Positions 7,506 to 15,767 of a stretch of DNA of 22,722 bases are shown here, piece by piece. Made by a program: the position numbers and the translations under genes. Every line of letters starts with the position of its first letter. Within the stretch, counting starts at the first letter, position 1. The notes beneath the pieces were generated by a model, which saw only the letters and a list, made by a program, of their open reading frames with translations, ran no database searches and was not told the DNA's origin. Source of the DNA: JBELHO01 sp042091375 (GTDB taxonomy: Bacteria > Pseudomonadota > Gammaproteobacteria > Enterobacterales > Alteromonadaceae); the NCBI GenBank assembly GCA_042091375.1, contig JBELHO010000054.1, forward strand, positions 1 to 22,722, in the 5' to 3' direction.

Positions 7506-9338
7506 TCATGGTGCCAGTTCTATCTCTTTTGAGTAACCTTTGACCTCAAGTTGGCGAACAAAACAATAATTTTGATCAAACCACTTCATTTCATCACCGT
7601 CAACAATCACATAAAAGCCCTTAGTTTCACCATATCCCCAAAGCTCCCATTGACGATAAAACATACCATCTTCTATCCACCAAGTGCCCTTGTCGACTTC
7701 ATTATCTTTGCCACCAGTGCGACCAAACATGTCACCATTGGCGCACAGTTGAATAAAACAGGGAACGCCATAAACCATTTGACATTCAAGCAGAGCGTCG
7801 GGTAACAACTGTTGCAGGGCATCATTACTGAGCAACTTGCCTTTGGCGTTTGACAATTTTTCTTCAAATTCTTGAGTTAATTGATGAATAAGATCAGCCA
7901 ACTTGCACACCCCATCCCTGATCTTTTCATTGGGAATACTAGTGATACCAAGACGAAAACAATTGGCTGGATAGTCTGGTGTAGCAAAATAGCGCTTAAC
8001 TGGCTCAATAAGTATGCCCAATTCCGCTGACTTTTTGCGTAAATACTCGCCGTCCAATTGCTTTGGACCAGTGATCCAATAGGCAGTTCCTCCTTGAATA
8101 GGGCCAGTGTCGATACAGTTGGGCAAATAAATATTTAGGGCTTCTCTGAGGGTTAACCAACGCTCAAAAAATACTTTGTGAAGATGCATCATGTAAGAGT
8201 CGTAGTAGCCTAAAGACAGAAAAAAAGCTACCGCCCGCTGGTTGTTTAGGGGAGGATTGCGCATCAACATTTTTCGCAATTTTTTTAATTCGGCAATGAC
8301 ACCGCTATCGGCAACAATAAAACCAATTTGAATACCAGAGGCCAGCACCTTTGACAAACAAGAGGTATAAACCACTCGGTTATTTTTATCTAAACTGCGC
8401 AAGGCCGGATGCGGTTGACCGAGAAAGTTACTTTCAAATTCAAAATCATCTTCGAGTATCAGTAGATCTTGCTGATTGGCCTTTTGCAATAGCTGATCAC
8501 GTCTAGCCATCGACATAGTAATACTGGTGGGTGTTTGATGGCTAGGTGTGGTATAAATAATATCACATTGATCTAATTTATCATCGACTACCATGCCTTT
8601 GTCATCGATTGCTTGGTAAATGAGATCAGCGCCGCGATGCAATAGCAGCTCGCGCATTTCTGGATAACCCGGCTCTTCAACGGCAACCTTGACCTGCTTA
8701 GCGACAAACAACTGGGTCAATAAAAACAACGCTTGTTGGCTTCCTGAAGTGATCAGAATTTCGGCACGACTGGCCTGAATACCTCGTCTTGGTAAGATTT
8801 TGGTGCGAATCTCATCGAGTAACATGGGATCATCTTCTTTACCTTGTAACTCTGACCATTGATAAATTTCCCGTGTGGCATTGGCTTTATTATTAGCCTC
8901 ACGCCACTCTTTAACAGGATAGAGAGAAGAATCGAATTTACCATCGATAAAAGAATAGGGAAAACTTCGCCAATTGGATGGACAAGAAGTGACACTGGTA
9001 GTGGCTACTGCTCCCTTAAATTTGTGGTGGTTATTGCTCAGCTGCCCTGAAAAAGCCTGATTTGGATTAAACTCAACCCGACCTCGCTCGACTTGCGTGG
9101 TTACATAAAGACCGCTGCGCTCTCTACTTTCAAGGTAGCCCTCGTCAATTAATGACTGATAGACAATGACCACAGTATTGCGCGACACATCAAGTTGTTT
9201 AGCTAACTTTCGCGATGAAGGTAATTTGGTGCCAGGCGCAAAAGAACCGACAAGAATTCCCTCGACAAGTTTCTGACGAATTTGGCTTTGCAAACTATCG
9301 TCTATATTTGGATCAATGTGAATTAATCGACTTATCAT
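7506..9338 (-). CDS. MocR-family (GntR/aminotransferase) transcriptional regulator with extra C-terminal domain
   Basis: A 610-residue regulator in three parts. Residues about 15-80 are a GntR winged helix-turn-helix (LPSSRKLAKQLDVSRNTVVI). Residues about 125-490 are a class-I aminotransferase-like domain, with TSGSQQAL (197-204), TPSHQTPT (264-271), LILEDDFEFE (293-302), the PLP Lys330 in SCLSKVL, and Arg462 in CFRLGI for the carboxylate. Residues about 500-610 are an additional domain (FGRTGG, then GTWWIEDG and FYVIVDGDEMKWF) absent from normal MocR proteins of about 450-500 residues. Gln337 replaces the Arg seven residues after the PLP Lys that normally holds the PLP phosphate. Relatives such as GabR, TauR and PdxR bind direct repeats and sense amino compounds via PLP. 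It follows the ArgR gene by 67 bp and precedes the nitrilase gene. The repeated CTGGACCTA sites are its proposed targets. Confidence 0.93.
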   Translation of the reverse strand: MISRLIHIDPNIDDSLQSQIRQKLVEGILVGSFAPGTKLPSSRKLAKQLDVSRNTVVIVYQSLIDEGYLESRERSGLYVTTQVERGRVEFNPNQAFSGQLSNNHHKFKGAVATTSVTSCPSNWRSFPYSFIDGKFDSSLYPVKEWREANNKANATREIYQWSELQGKEDDPMLLDEIRTKILPRRGIQASRAEILITSGSQQALFLLTQLFVAKQVKVAVEEPGYPEMRELLLHRGADLIYQAIDDKGMVVDDKLDQCDIIYTTPSHQTPTSITMSMARRDQLLQKANQQDLLILEDDFEFESNFLGQPHPALRSLDKNNRVVYTSCLSKVLASGIQIGFIVADSGVIAELKKLRKMLMRNPPLNNQRAVAFFLSLGYYDSYMMHLHKVFFERWLTLREALNIYLPNCIDTGPIQGGTAYWITGPKQLDGEYLRKKSAELGILIEPVKRYFATPDYPANCFRLGITSIPNEKIRDGVCKLADLIHQLTQEFEEKLSNAKGKLLSNDALQQLLPDALLECQMVYGVPCFIQLCANGDMFGRTGGKDNEVDKGTWWIEDGMFYRQWELWGYGETKGFYVIVDGDEMKWFDQNYCFVRQLEVKGYSKEIELAP

Positions 9339-9405
9339 ATAAAATACTCTATAAATTAATGATTTTCACAGCCAAAGGCAGACCTGTGTTGTCAACGGTT
9401 AGTGG

Positions 9406-9870
9406 TCATATATTTAATTGCCTTTTGAGTAAATTCATTACCAATTCAGTTCTTGCAGTTTGTGCTGGTATTACTAAAATCGTATTATCACTGGCAATAC
9501 AGCCCAAAATATCATCACTGATTTTCAACGGCTCTAAATATTTAGTTATCAATCCCGCACCACCATTGGTGGTGTGTATAACAATATGTGTACCATTGTG
9601 TTGAATTTTGATCACAACATCATTAATACTTTGTTTTAGTTTAGGTATATCGTGCACAAACGGCAATTGATAAATAGGTTTGTTAGTACTGTCCCTGACT
9701 TTATTGGCGCCAATTTTTGTCAATAAACGCGACACCTTTGCTTGATTAATGCGATTAAACCCCTTGTGCGTCAATAAATTAATTATTTCCTTTTGCGAGC
9801 TCAATTGCCTCTCATTGATAAGGGATTTCAATGTAGAAATAATGGTTGAATTATGATTAATATCATCCAT
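9406..9870 (-). CDS. argR: ArgR-family arginine repressor paralogue
   Basis: A 154-residue protein that can be aligned with E. coli ArgR almost without gaps. The N-terminal winged helix contains NQAKVSRLLTKIGA (42-55), nearly identical to the DNA-recognition segment of E. coli ArgR. The C-terminal hexamerisation/effector domain has VIHTTNGGAGLI and LGCIASDNTIL. Asp128, essential for arginine binding in E. coli, is kept. Other pocket positions differ: Gly106 for Gln, Glu113 for Asp, Cys124 for Thr and Asn129 for Asp. This suggests a paralogue with altered or relaxed effector recognition rather than the housekeeping repressor. It lies 102 bp after gabT, separated from it by a hairpin terminator, and 67 bp before the MocR gene, with which it may share a transcript. 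AAGGTG eight bases before the ATG supports the start. It may link arginine or polyamine status to GABA use. Confidence 0.9.
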   Translation of the reverse strand: MDDINHNSTIISTLKSLINERQLSSQKEIINLLTHKGFNRINQAKVSRLLTKIGANKVRDSTNKPIYQLPFVHDIPKLKQSINDVVIKIQHNGTHIVIHTTNGGAGLITKYLEPLKISDDILGCIASDNTILVIPAQTARTELVMNLLKRQLNI

Positions 9871-9940
9871 ATCACAAACACCTTTTTAACCAAATAAACA
9901 TAAAAAATAAATATTAAAACCAGATACCTACAAAGATAAA

Positions 9941-9964
9941 GCAGGTTTATTAAACACAACCTGC
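9941..9964 (-). terminator. Rho-independent terminator after gabT
   Basis: On the minus strand GCAGGTT and AACCTGC (9958-9964 and 9941-9947) form a 7-bp stem with a 10-nt loop, followed by TTTATCTTT. It begins within 10 nt of the gabT stop and separates gabDT from the argR gene. Confidence 0.65.
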
Positions 9965-9972
9965 GCAATCAT

Positions 9973-11268
9973 TTACTGTTCGGCCATCTCCTTGACAAGT
10001 TGGGCAAACATATTGCTGAACACCGCTAAGCCCTCATTGATAACGTCATCACTGGCAGTGAGCGCGGGTAAAAAGCGAATAACATTACCGTAAAAACCAC
10101 AAGCCAATAAAATTAACCCATGTTTAGCCGCATTGGCAATAATGGCCTGGGTTAATGCAGTATTAGGCTGCTCAGCATCGCCATCGACGATCAATTCTAA
10201 AGCGATCATCGCTCCGGCGTTTCTCACCTCTAAAATTAATTGCGGATATTCGTGTTTTAACAGCTCGAGTTGATGAGCAAATAGTGCACCTATTTGATTG
10301 GCGCGAGTGATAAGATCTTGCTCTTCAATCACCTCTAATACCGCCAATGCTGCCGCACAGGCCACAGGTGAGCCACCATATGTACCACCTAAGCCTCCCG
10401 GCAAAGGCGCGTCCATTACCTGACTTTTACCCACCACAGCCGCCAAAGGAAATCCACCGGCGATACCTTTAGCCATAGTGATCAAATCCGGCTCTACCCC
10501 AGAGTATTCGATGTTAAACATTTTACCCGTGCGGGCAAAACCCGATTGTATTTCATCGGCAATTAATACTATGCCATGTTGATCGCACAATGTGCGCAAA
10601 GCTTGTAAAAATTCACTAGGGGCACCATAGAATCCACCTTCCCCCTGCACCGGCTCGATAATAATGGCGGCAACATCACTCGGTGCTATATCGACTTTGA
10701 ATATATTTTCCAAGGCTTTTAATGATGCGGCGACAGATATTCCGTGACAATCAATAGGGAACGGTGCATGAAAAATATCACCGGGAAAAGGGCCGAATAG
10801 ATTTTTGTAAGGGGTAATTTTACCGGTTAAGGCCATGGCCAAGTTAGTGCGACCGTGAAAGCCACCGTTAAAGGCAATGACCCCGCGACGTCCGGTGTGG
10901 GCTCTAGCAATTTTAACGCAATTTTCCACTGCTTCTGCGCCGGTAGAAACAAAAATGGCTTTTTTATCTGAGTCTCCTGGCGCAATTTCAGTTAATTTTT
11001 CCGCCAGCTCAACCGCCACTTCGTAGGGGTTAACCATGACACAGGTATGACTAAATTTATCCACTTGCTCCTTCACCGCAGCCACCACTTTAGGATGGCT
11101 GTGACCAGTATTACAAACAGCGATACCCGTGCCAAAATCTATATACCTTTTGCCTTCGACATCCCATACTTCAGCGTTTACCGCTTTATCGACATACACC
11201 GGATAAACATTGCCTTGTCCACGGGCGATAACCCTTGTTTTTCTTGCTTGTAATTCTTGATTATTCAT
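9973..11268 (-). CDS. gabT: 4-aminobutyrate aminotransferase
   Basis: A 431-residue class-III PLP aminotransferase of the normal GabT length. It transfers the amino group of GABA to 2-oxoglutarate, giving succinate semialdehyde and glutamate. Visible features are FGTGIAVCNTGHSHP (45-59), the cofactor loop STGAEAVENC (108-117), GGFHGRTN (135-142), Asp238 in LIADEIQSGFARTG which contacts the PLP ring nitrogen, and the Schiff-base Lys267 in MAKGIAGGFP. The GGTYGGSPVACAAALAV segment is also diagnostic. It is 57 bp downstream of gabD on the same strand, with AGGTAG before the ATG, so the two form an operon ending at the hairpin at 9941-9964. Related omega-amino acids such as 5-aminovalerate may also be substrates. 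Confidence 0.95.
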   Translation of the reverse strand: MNNQELQARKTRVIARGQGNVYPVYVDKAVNAEVWDVEGKRYIDFGTGIAVCNTGHSHPKVVAAVKEQVDKFSHTCVMVNPYEVAVELAEKLTEIAPGDSDKKAIFVSTGAEAVENCVKIARAHTGRRGVIAFNGGFHGRTNLAMALTGKITPYKNLFGPFPGDIFHAPFPIDCHGISVAASLKALENIFKVDIAPSDVAAIIIEPVQGEGGFYGAPSEFLQALRTLCDQHGIVLIADEIQSGFARTGKMFNIEYSGVEPDLITMAKGIAGGFPLAAVVGKSQVMDAPLPGGLGGTYGGSPVACAAALAVLEVIEEQDLITRANQIGALFAHQLELLKHEYPQLILEVRNAGAMIALELIVDGDAEQPNTALTQAIIANAAKHGLILLACGFYGNVIRFLPALTASDDVINEGLAVFSNMFAQLVKEMAEQ

Positions 11269-11325
11269 ATCAACTACCTAATTTGTTTAACCTAGGATTT
11301 GGCTTTTTAACTAAATGCATCTGCT

Positions 11326-12798
11326 TTACAGTGCTAGACCACCCATACATAAATATTTAATTTCTAAATAGTCATCTAAACCATATTTAGATCCTTCACG
11401 ACCATTTCCCGATTGTTTAACCCCACCAAATGGCGCTGCAGCATTCGAAATAATGCCCTCATTAATACCTATCATGCCAAAGGCTAATCCCTCGGCAACG
11501 CGCCAAATAGTACCTATATCCCGGGCATAAAAGTAAGCAGCTAAACCGTATTCGGTATCGTTAGCCATTGCTATCACACTCTGTTCATCGGCAAAGGCAA
11601 TAATAGGTGACACTGGGCCAAATATTTCATTTCTGGCGATGGGCATATCATTGGTTACATTAGTTAAAATAGTCGGTTGATAAAAGCTTGAGCCCGCTGC
11701 GTGTTTATCGCCCCCCAAATGAATAGTTGCTCCAGCGGCAACTGATGCGCTAACTAACGACTCAACGTCATTAACCGCTTGCGCAGAAATCATCGGTCCT
11801 ATGGTAACACCGTCATCTATGCCATTACCTAGGGTCAACTCAGCAACCGCTTGGGTGTATTTTTCGGTAAATTCAGCTAATACCCCTTGCTGTACAAAAA
11901 TGCGGTTAGTACACACACATGTTTGCCCAGCATTGCGATATTTAGAAGCAATGGCGCCTTGTACCGCAGCGTCAATATCGGCGTCATCAAACACAATAAA
12001 AGGAGCATTGCCGCCTAATTCCATCGACACTTTTTTTACTGTCGTGGCACATTGTTGCAACAGGGCTTTGCCCACCGCAGTGGAGCCTGTAAAAGTAAAT
12101 TTTGCCACATCGGGGTGTTGTGTTAATACTTTGCCCATGCCTCGTGAATCACTGCCAACCACTACATTGAATACGCCTGCTGGAATACCAGCTCGCTCGG
12201 CCAGTTCGGCCATAGCTAACGCTGATAAGGGCGTAGATTCCGACGGCCGAACTACAAAGGTACAACCTGCAGCCAGTGCAGCTGCGGCTTTTCTGGCGAT
12301 CATTGCGTTGGGAAAATTCCAAGGGGTGATCGATGCAACTACCCCTACGGGTTGTTTGATCACCATGAGTTTTTTATCGCTGGCTGGTGCGGGGATGACA
12401 TCGCCGTAGACCCGTTTGCCCTCTTCCGCAAACCATTCAATAAATGACGCACCATAGGCTATTTCACCTTTGGCTTCGGCTAGCGGTTTACCTTGCTCTA
12501 GGGTTAATATACAACCGAGATCGGCTTGGTGTTGGATCATTAAATTAAACCAATGACGCAATAATACCGCGCGCTCATTGGCTGATTTGCCTGACCATAA
12601 GGGCAAGGCAGCTTGCGCCGATTTAATGGCTAATTCAGTTTCCGCAATGCCGGCATTACTCACTTCGGTTATCTTCTCACCTGTAGCTGGGTTGGTTACC
12701 GCTATCTTCGTTTCACTGCTATGCCAACTGCCATTTATATATGAGAAATTTTTCAATAGTTGACTATCTTTTAAACCAAAATCACCTGATGTGTGCAT
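11326..12798 (-). CDS. gabD: NAD(P)+-dependent succinate-semialdehyde dehydrogenase
   Basis: A 490-residue aldehyde dehydrogenase that oxidises succinate semialdehyde to succinate, completing GABA degradation after GabT. I start at ATG 12796-12798 because GGAG lies six bases upstream; an in-frame TTG four codons earlier overlaps that ribosome site and is unlikely. Using this start, the cofactor-site Asn is in TPWNFPNAM (about 159-167), the general-base Glu260 in MELGGNAPF, and the catalytic Cys294 in NAGQTCVCTNR. Long stretches, including GGNAPFIVFDDAD and the LAAYFYARD region, read like E. coli GabD. One variation is Arg in VVRPSE, where most ALDHs have Lys contacting the cofactor ribose. 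It is the first gene of the gabDT pair and diverges from a LysR gene. Confidence 0.95.
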   Translation of the reverse strand: MHTSGDFGLKDSQLLKNFSYINGSWHSSETKIAVTNPATGEKITEVSNAGIAETELAIKSAQAALPLWSGKSANERAVLLRHWFNLMIQHQADLGCILTLEQGKPLAEAKGEIAYGASFIEWFAEEGKRVYGDVIPAPASDKKLMVIKQPVGVVASITPWNFPNAMIARKAAAALAAGCTFVVRPSESTPLSALAMAELAERAGIPAGVFNVVVGSDSRGMGKVLTQHPDVAKFTFTGSTAVGKALLQQCATTVKKVSMELGGNAPFIVFDDADIDAAVQGAIASKYRNAGQTCVCTNRIFVQQGVLAEFTEKYTQAVAELTLGNGIDDGVTIGPMISAQAVNDVESLVSASVAAGATIHLGGDKHAAGSSFYQPTILTNVTNDMPIARNEIFGPVSPIIAFADEQSVIAMANDTEYGLAAYFYARDIGTIWRVAEGLAFGMIGINEGIISNAAAPFGGVKQSGNGREGSKYGLDDYLEIKYLCMGGLAL

Positions 12799-12847
12799 AT
12801 TTTTCTCCAACGAAATGCAATATTGCTATTGAATAACAAAAGTAGTT

Positions 12848-12874
12848 AAGGTTAAATACTAAACATTAAACCTT
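12848..12874. promoter_or_regulatory. Candidate LysR operator in the gabD-LysR divergent promoter
   Basis: AAGGTTAAAT (12848-12857) and ATTAAACCTT (12865-12874) form an inverted repeat matching at 9 of 10 positions with a 7-bp spacer. It lies 50 bp before gabD and 36 bp before the LysR gene, in a 111-bp divergent region. The layout fits a LysR-type site controlling both promoters. The AT-rich composition makes some chance matching possible. Confidence 0.5.
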
Positions 12875-12909
12875 ATGTTTTAAGTCCATAAAACTTTATT
12901 GGGTGACTA

Positions 12910-13836
12910 ATGAACACTTCTATTATTCCAAAACCTATCACAGAATATGACTTGCGCTTGTTGCGTATTTTTGTCTCTGTGGTTGAACACGGTGGTTTTG
13001 CCGCAGCGGAGAATGCCCTAGGGATCACCCGCTCAACCATTAGTGTGCATATGTCTAATTTAGAAACGCGGATGAAACTGACTTTGTGTCTGCGCGGTCG
13101 CGGTGGTTTTTCCCTCACTGAAGATGGCCAAGCAGTATATCGGGCGGTGATTGCTTTGTTTAATTCCCTCAATGACTTTTCATTGCTGGTGGGTACCTTA
13201 GGTAAAGAACTCAGTGGTGAGTTAGTTATTTTATGTGCCGATCAATTGGATAGTTCAAAACAAAAAAAATTAGCCAAAGTGGTGAAAAAAATTCATGACA
13301 ACTCACCGAATTTGCACATAGTGCTTGAAAATGACGCCATTGCCAATATCGAAAAAGCACTGCTCAACGACAAAGCTCACATTGGTTTGCTCCCTGAGTT
13401 TAAACGCATTGACGGTTTAAATTATCAAGCGTTGTTCGCCGAACCTATTTATTTGTGTTGCGCTAAACAGCATGTGTTTTTTGACCGCCTCGATGCCCAG
13501 ATCAGCCCTGAACAATTGGCGAAAGCACCGGCGATCCATCCGGGCATAGACGTTGATAGTCAGGGGCGAGAACAATTAAAAAAGCTCAATTTATCGGCTA
13601 AGTCATATCAATTCGATACCCGTAAAACCATGATCCTGTCAGGGCGTTATTTGGGATATATGCCGCAGAGTTATATTCAGGCAGAATTAAATGCCGGTGA
13701 TATTCGCATTATTCAACCCAGTAAATTAACTTACCAATTTAATTTATCACTGGTGTCTAAAAAGTTTCCGCGCGAGATCAAAAAGACTAAACTGCTTATT
13801 AATACTTTTAATCAAGTGTTTGCCAAGCCAAAGTAA
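12910..13836 (+). CDS. LysR-family transcriptional regulator
   Basis: A 308-residue LysR protein of normal length. Residues about 13-72 are the winged helix-turn-helix: YDLRLLRIFVSVVEHGGFAA (14-33), then ALGITRSTISVHMSNLETRM and FSLTEDGQAVYRA. Residues about 100-300 are the two-lobed effector-binding domain (GELVILCADQLD onwards; ILSGRYLGYMP near 238-248). It is transcribed away from gabD with a 111-bp shared region that holds an inverted repeat. By the usual LysR arrangement it probably activates gabDT and represses itself, with GABA, succinate semialdehyde or a related metabolite as effector; this is inferred from position only. It converges on the chemoreceptor gene, with 16 bp between stop codons and no hairpin there. 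Confidence 0.92.
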   Translation: MNTSIIPKPITEYDLRLLRIFVSVVEHGGFAAAENALGITRSTISVHMSNLETRMKLTLCLRGRGGFSLTEDGQAVYRAVIALFNSLNDFSLLVGTLGKELSGELVILCADQLDSSKQKKLAKVVKKIHDNSPNLHIVLENDAIANIEKALLNDKAHIGLLPEFKRIDGLNYQALFAEPIYLCCAKQHVFFDRLDAQISPEQLAKAPAIHPGIDVDSQGREQLKKLNLSAKSYQFDTRKTMILSGRYLGYMPQSYIQAELNAGDIRIIQPSKLTYQFNLSLVSKKFPREIKKTKLLINTFNQVFAKPK

Positions 13837-13852
13837 CACTTTATCTCAGTTA

Positions 13853-15529
13853 TTATTCATAGGTAAATTGGGTTAGCACACTCTGTAATTCCGATGATAC
13901 ATTGCCCAATAATTGCGCTGATTCGGCACTGTGCACCGCGCTATCTAATGATTCTTCTGAGACCGTATTAATACTGACAAGTAATTGTTCAACTTGGTTT
14001 AATACCGTGGATTGTTCTGCGGCTGAATTGGCTATATCTGCCGCCATACTATCAATTTTAGCAACTGCTACGTCAATAGACTCCAACGAATCGCCTGCTG
14101 ATTTAGCTTGTTTAACCGCCTCAACACCAACATTTCGACTGGTGGTCATCACCTTTACAGCTGCACTTGTGCCGCTGAGTAATTGTTCAATGGTCACTTG
14201 AATTTCATTAGTTGACGCTTGTGTGCGTTGCGCTAAAGTGCGCACCTCATCGGCGACAACCGCAAACCCCCGACCTTGCTCTCCGGCTCGCGCCGCTTCA
14301 ATGGCAGCATTAAGAGCCAATAAGTTGGTTTGTTCGGCAATGGCCTTTATCACATCTAAGACATTAGACACACTGCTTGCATGTTGCTCTAGTTCAGTGA
14401 CTTTGTTACTGGCGTCGTCGATTTGTTCGGCTAACCTATTAATTACCTCTACCGCTCGAGCCACTTCGGTTTTACCATCAGCAGCAGCAACAGAAGCTTG
14501 CTGACCAGCTTTTGCCGTATCGGCACTACTGTTGGCGACAACAAGTGACGCCGATGCCATCTGGGTAATAGCTGAAGCCACTTGTGCTGTATCTCGTTGT
14601 TGATTTTCAGCGCGATGTCGAGTCTCATTAACTACGTGCTTTAAATCTAATGCGGAGGTATTGACTGAATTAGCTGTGGTAGAAACTTGCCCCATAAAGC
14701 CAGCTAAACTATTTACCATGCGGTTTAAGGCCGCACCAAAACGGCCTACTTCATCTTTACCTGTTGAGGAAGATGCAACCGTTAATTGGCCACTGGCGAC
14801 TGATTCAGTGAGTTGCACCATACCATTGAGGGGGATCAAAATTCTTTTGTTCACAATCCAGAAAATAAAGATCACCATGACTATGGTAATAATCGCCATA
14901 ACCAAAATAAACAAGCCCAAATTGACACTGCCTTGATACAGCAACTCAACTTTTTGCTTTTTGTCATCAGCCACTACACGCATTAACTCTTCGTAAACGG
15001 GTTGCATTTTATCGGCTATATTTTGATACTCAATTGAATGTACTGCTTCGATAGCTAATGCTTGATTGACTGGGCCGTTTACAGTGTATTTGCCGTTACT
15101 ATCGGCATACTTACCCTGCATGGCGTTATAAGCAATGTCTTCCGCTTTATAGACAGGTTTAGCCAGATCTATGGCTTGATCGCGCAATTGAAAAGCGCGA
15201 TCAGGGAAGCCGAGATAGGTCATATAGGCACCGGCGGTTAATGTTTTACCGGAAGGCCATGGTCGTTTTCCCATGACCACATCAATCACCTCGTCGTACT
15301 GTTCACGGGCATTTTCATCGCCAGTCACTGCGTATTGACGAATTAACCGCACGGTAATTTCATTGACCATACGATAAAAAGACAACATATCAGCCGTTTC
15401 AGTTTGAATAGCACTGGCTTTATTTAATTCGGCTTGATTAGACAGTAAACGAGTGACCAGGAATGAATTAATGACTAGGAGTACAATTGTCGCTCCGACT
15501 AACGTTTGAAATAGTTTTTTTAATGTCAT
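13853..15529 (-). CDS. Methyl-accepting chemotaxis protein
   Basis: A 558-residue chemoreceptor when started at ATG 15527-15529, which has AAGGG about 7-8 bases upstream. A GTG 11 codons earlier is in frame but less likely because that ribosome site would then lie inside the gene. The layout is TM1 (about 6-29), a periplasmic helical ligand-binding domain (about 30-200), TM2 (about 203-226), HAMP (about 227-280) and a cytoplasmic signalling rod with the conserved tip EQTNLLALNAAIEAARAGEQ (399-418) and RGFAVVADEVRTLA. The sensor contains RQYAVTGDENAREQYDEVI, a pattern shared by many MCPs (VTGD...Y...RPWP). The ligand is unknown. Its promoter carries the same MocR-type 12-mer as the nitrilase and TonB receptor genes, plus a third repeat. 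No receptor-tail pentapeptide is seen at the C-terminus (LTQFTYE). Confidence 0.95.
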   Translation of the reverse strand: MTLKKLFQTLVGATIVLLVINSFLVTRLLSNQAELNKASAIQTETADMLSFYRMVNEITVRLIRQYAVTGDENAREQYDEVIDVVMGKRPWPSGKTLTAGAYMTYLGFPDRAFQLRDQAIDLAKPVYKAEDIAYNAMQGKYADSNGKYTVNGPVNQALAIEAVHSIEYQNIADKMQPVYEELMRVVADDKKQKVELLYQGSVNLGLFILVMAIITIVMVIFIFWIVNKRILIPLNGMVQLTESVASGQLTVASSSTGKDEVGRFGAALNRMVNSLAGFMGQVSTTANSVNTSALDLKHVVNETRHRAENQQRDTAQVASAITQMASASLVVANSSADTAKAGQQASVAAADGKTEVARAVEVINRLAEQIDDASNKVTELEQHASSVSNVLDVIKAIAEQTNLLALNAAIEAARAGEQGRGFAVVADEVRTLAQRTQASTNEIQVTIEQLLSGTSAAVKVMTTSRNVGVEAVKQAKSAGDSLESIDVAVAKIDSMAADIANSAAEQSTVLNQVEQLLVSINTVSEESLDSAVHSAESAQLLGNVSSELQSVLTQFTYE

Positions 15530-15659
15530 AGCAACCACCCTTAGTATGTTAACGTCAAACACACCACAAAAGCTGTCTAGTATTCCTTTGCCGGGAGATT
15601 AATAGGTGTGATTTCCCATTGATAAAACTAAATTAACTGCGGATAGATGGTATGAAAAG

Positions 15660-15706
15660 TACCAGTTTGCATCGCTGTATAGGTCCAGTTGTGGTGTTAA
15701 GTCCAG
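15660..15706 (-). promoter_or_regulatory. MocR-type site, copy 2 (chemoreceptor promoter, three direct repeats)
   Basis: The plus strand shows TACCAG at 15660, TAGGTCCAGTTG at 15679-15690 and TTAAGTCCAG at 15697-15706. In the gene's direction these are CTGGTA, CTGGACCTA and CTGGACTTAA, all in the same orientation, with core starts 23 and 18 bp apart. AGTACCAG and the 12-mer occur with identical spacing before the TonB receptor. CTGGACTTAA fits exactly the TauR-type consensus I remember. Confidence 0.65.
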
Positions 15707-15738
15707 CGCATCTCATCGCCGCGTCATTAACACCGCCG

Positions 15739-15767
15739 CGTCATTAACACCATTGTTGTTAATGACG
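15739..15767. repeat. Inverted repeat at the edge of the tandem array
   Basis: CGTCATTAAC (15739-15748) and GTTAATGACG (15758-15767) form a perfect 10-bp stem with a 9-nt loop. A partial extra copy of the left arm, GCGTCATTAACACC, lies just before it. The right arm is continuous with the start of the 128-bp tandem repeat. It has no clear U-tract and serves no adjacent gene end, so its role is unclear. Confidence 0.5.

Noticed and set aside
11801..12409. 202-residue plus-strand ORF inside gabD
   Set aside because: It is the antisense shadow of a strongly conserved aldehyde dehydrogenase, rich in Ala, Ser and Thr as such shadows are.
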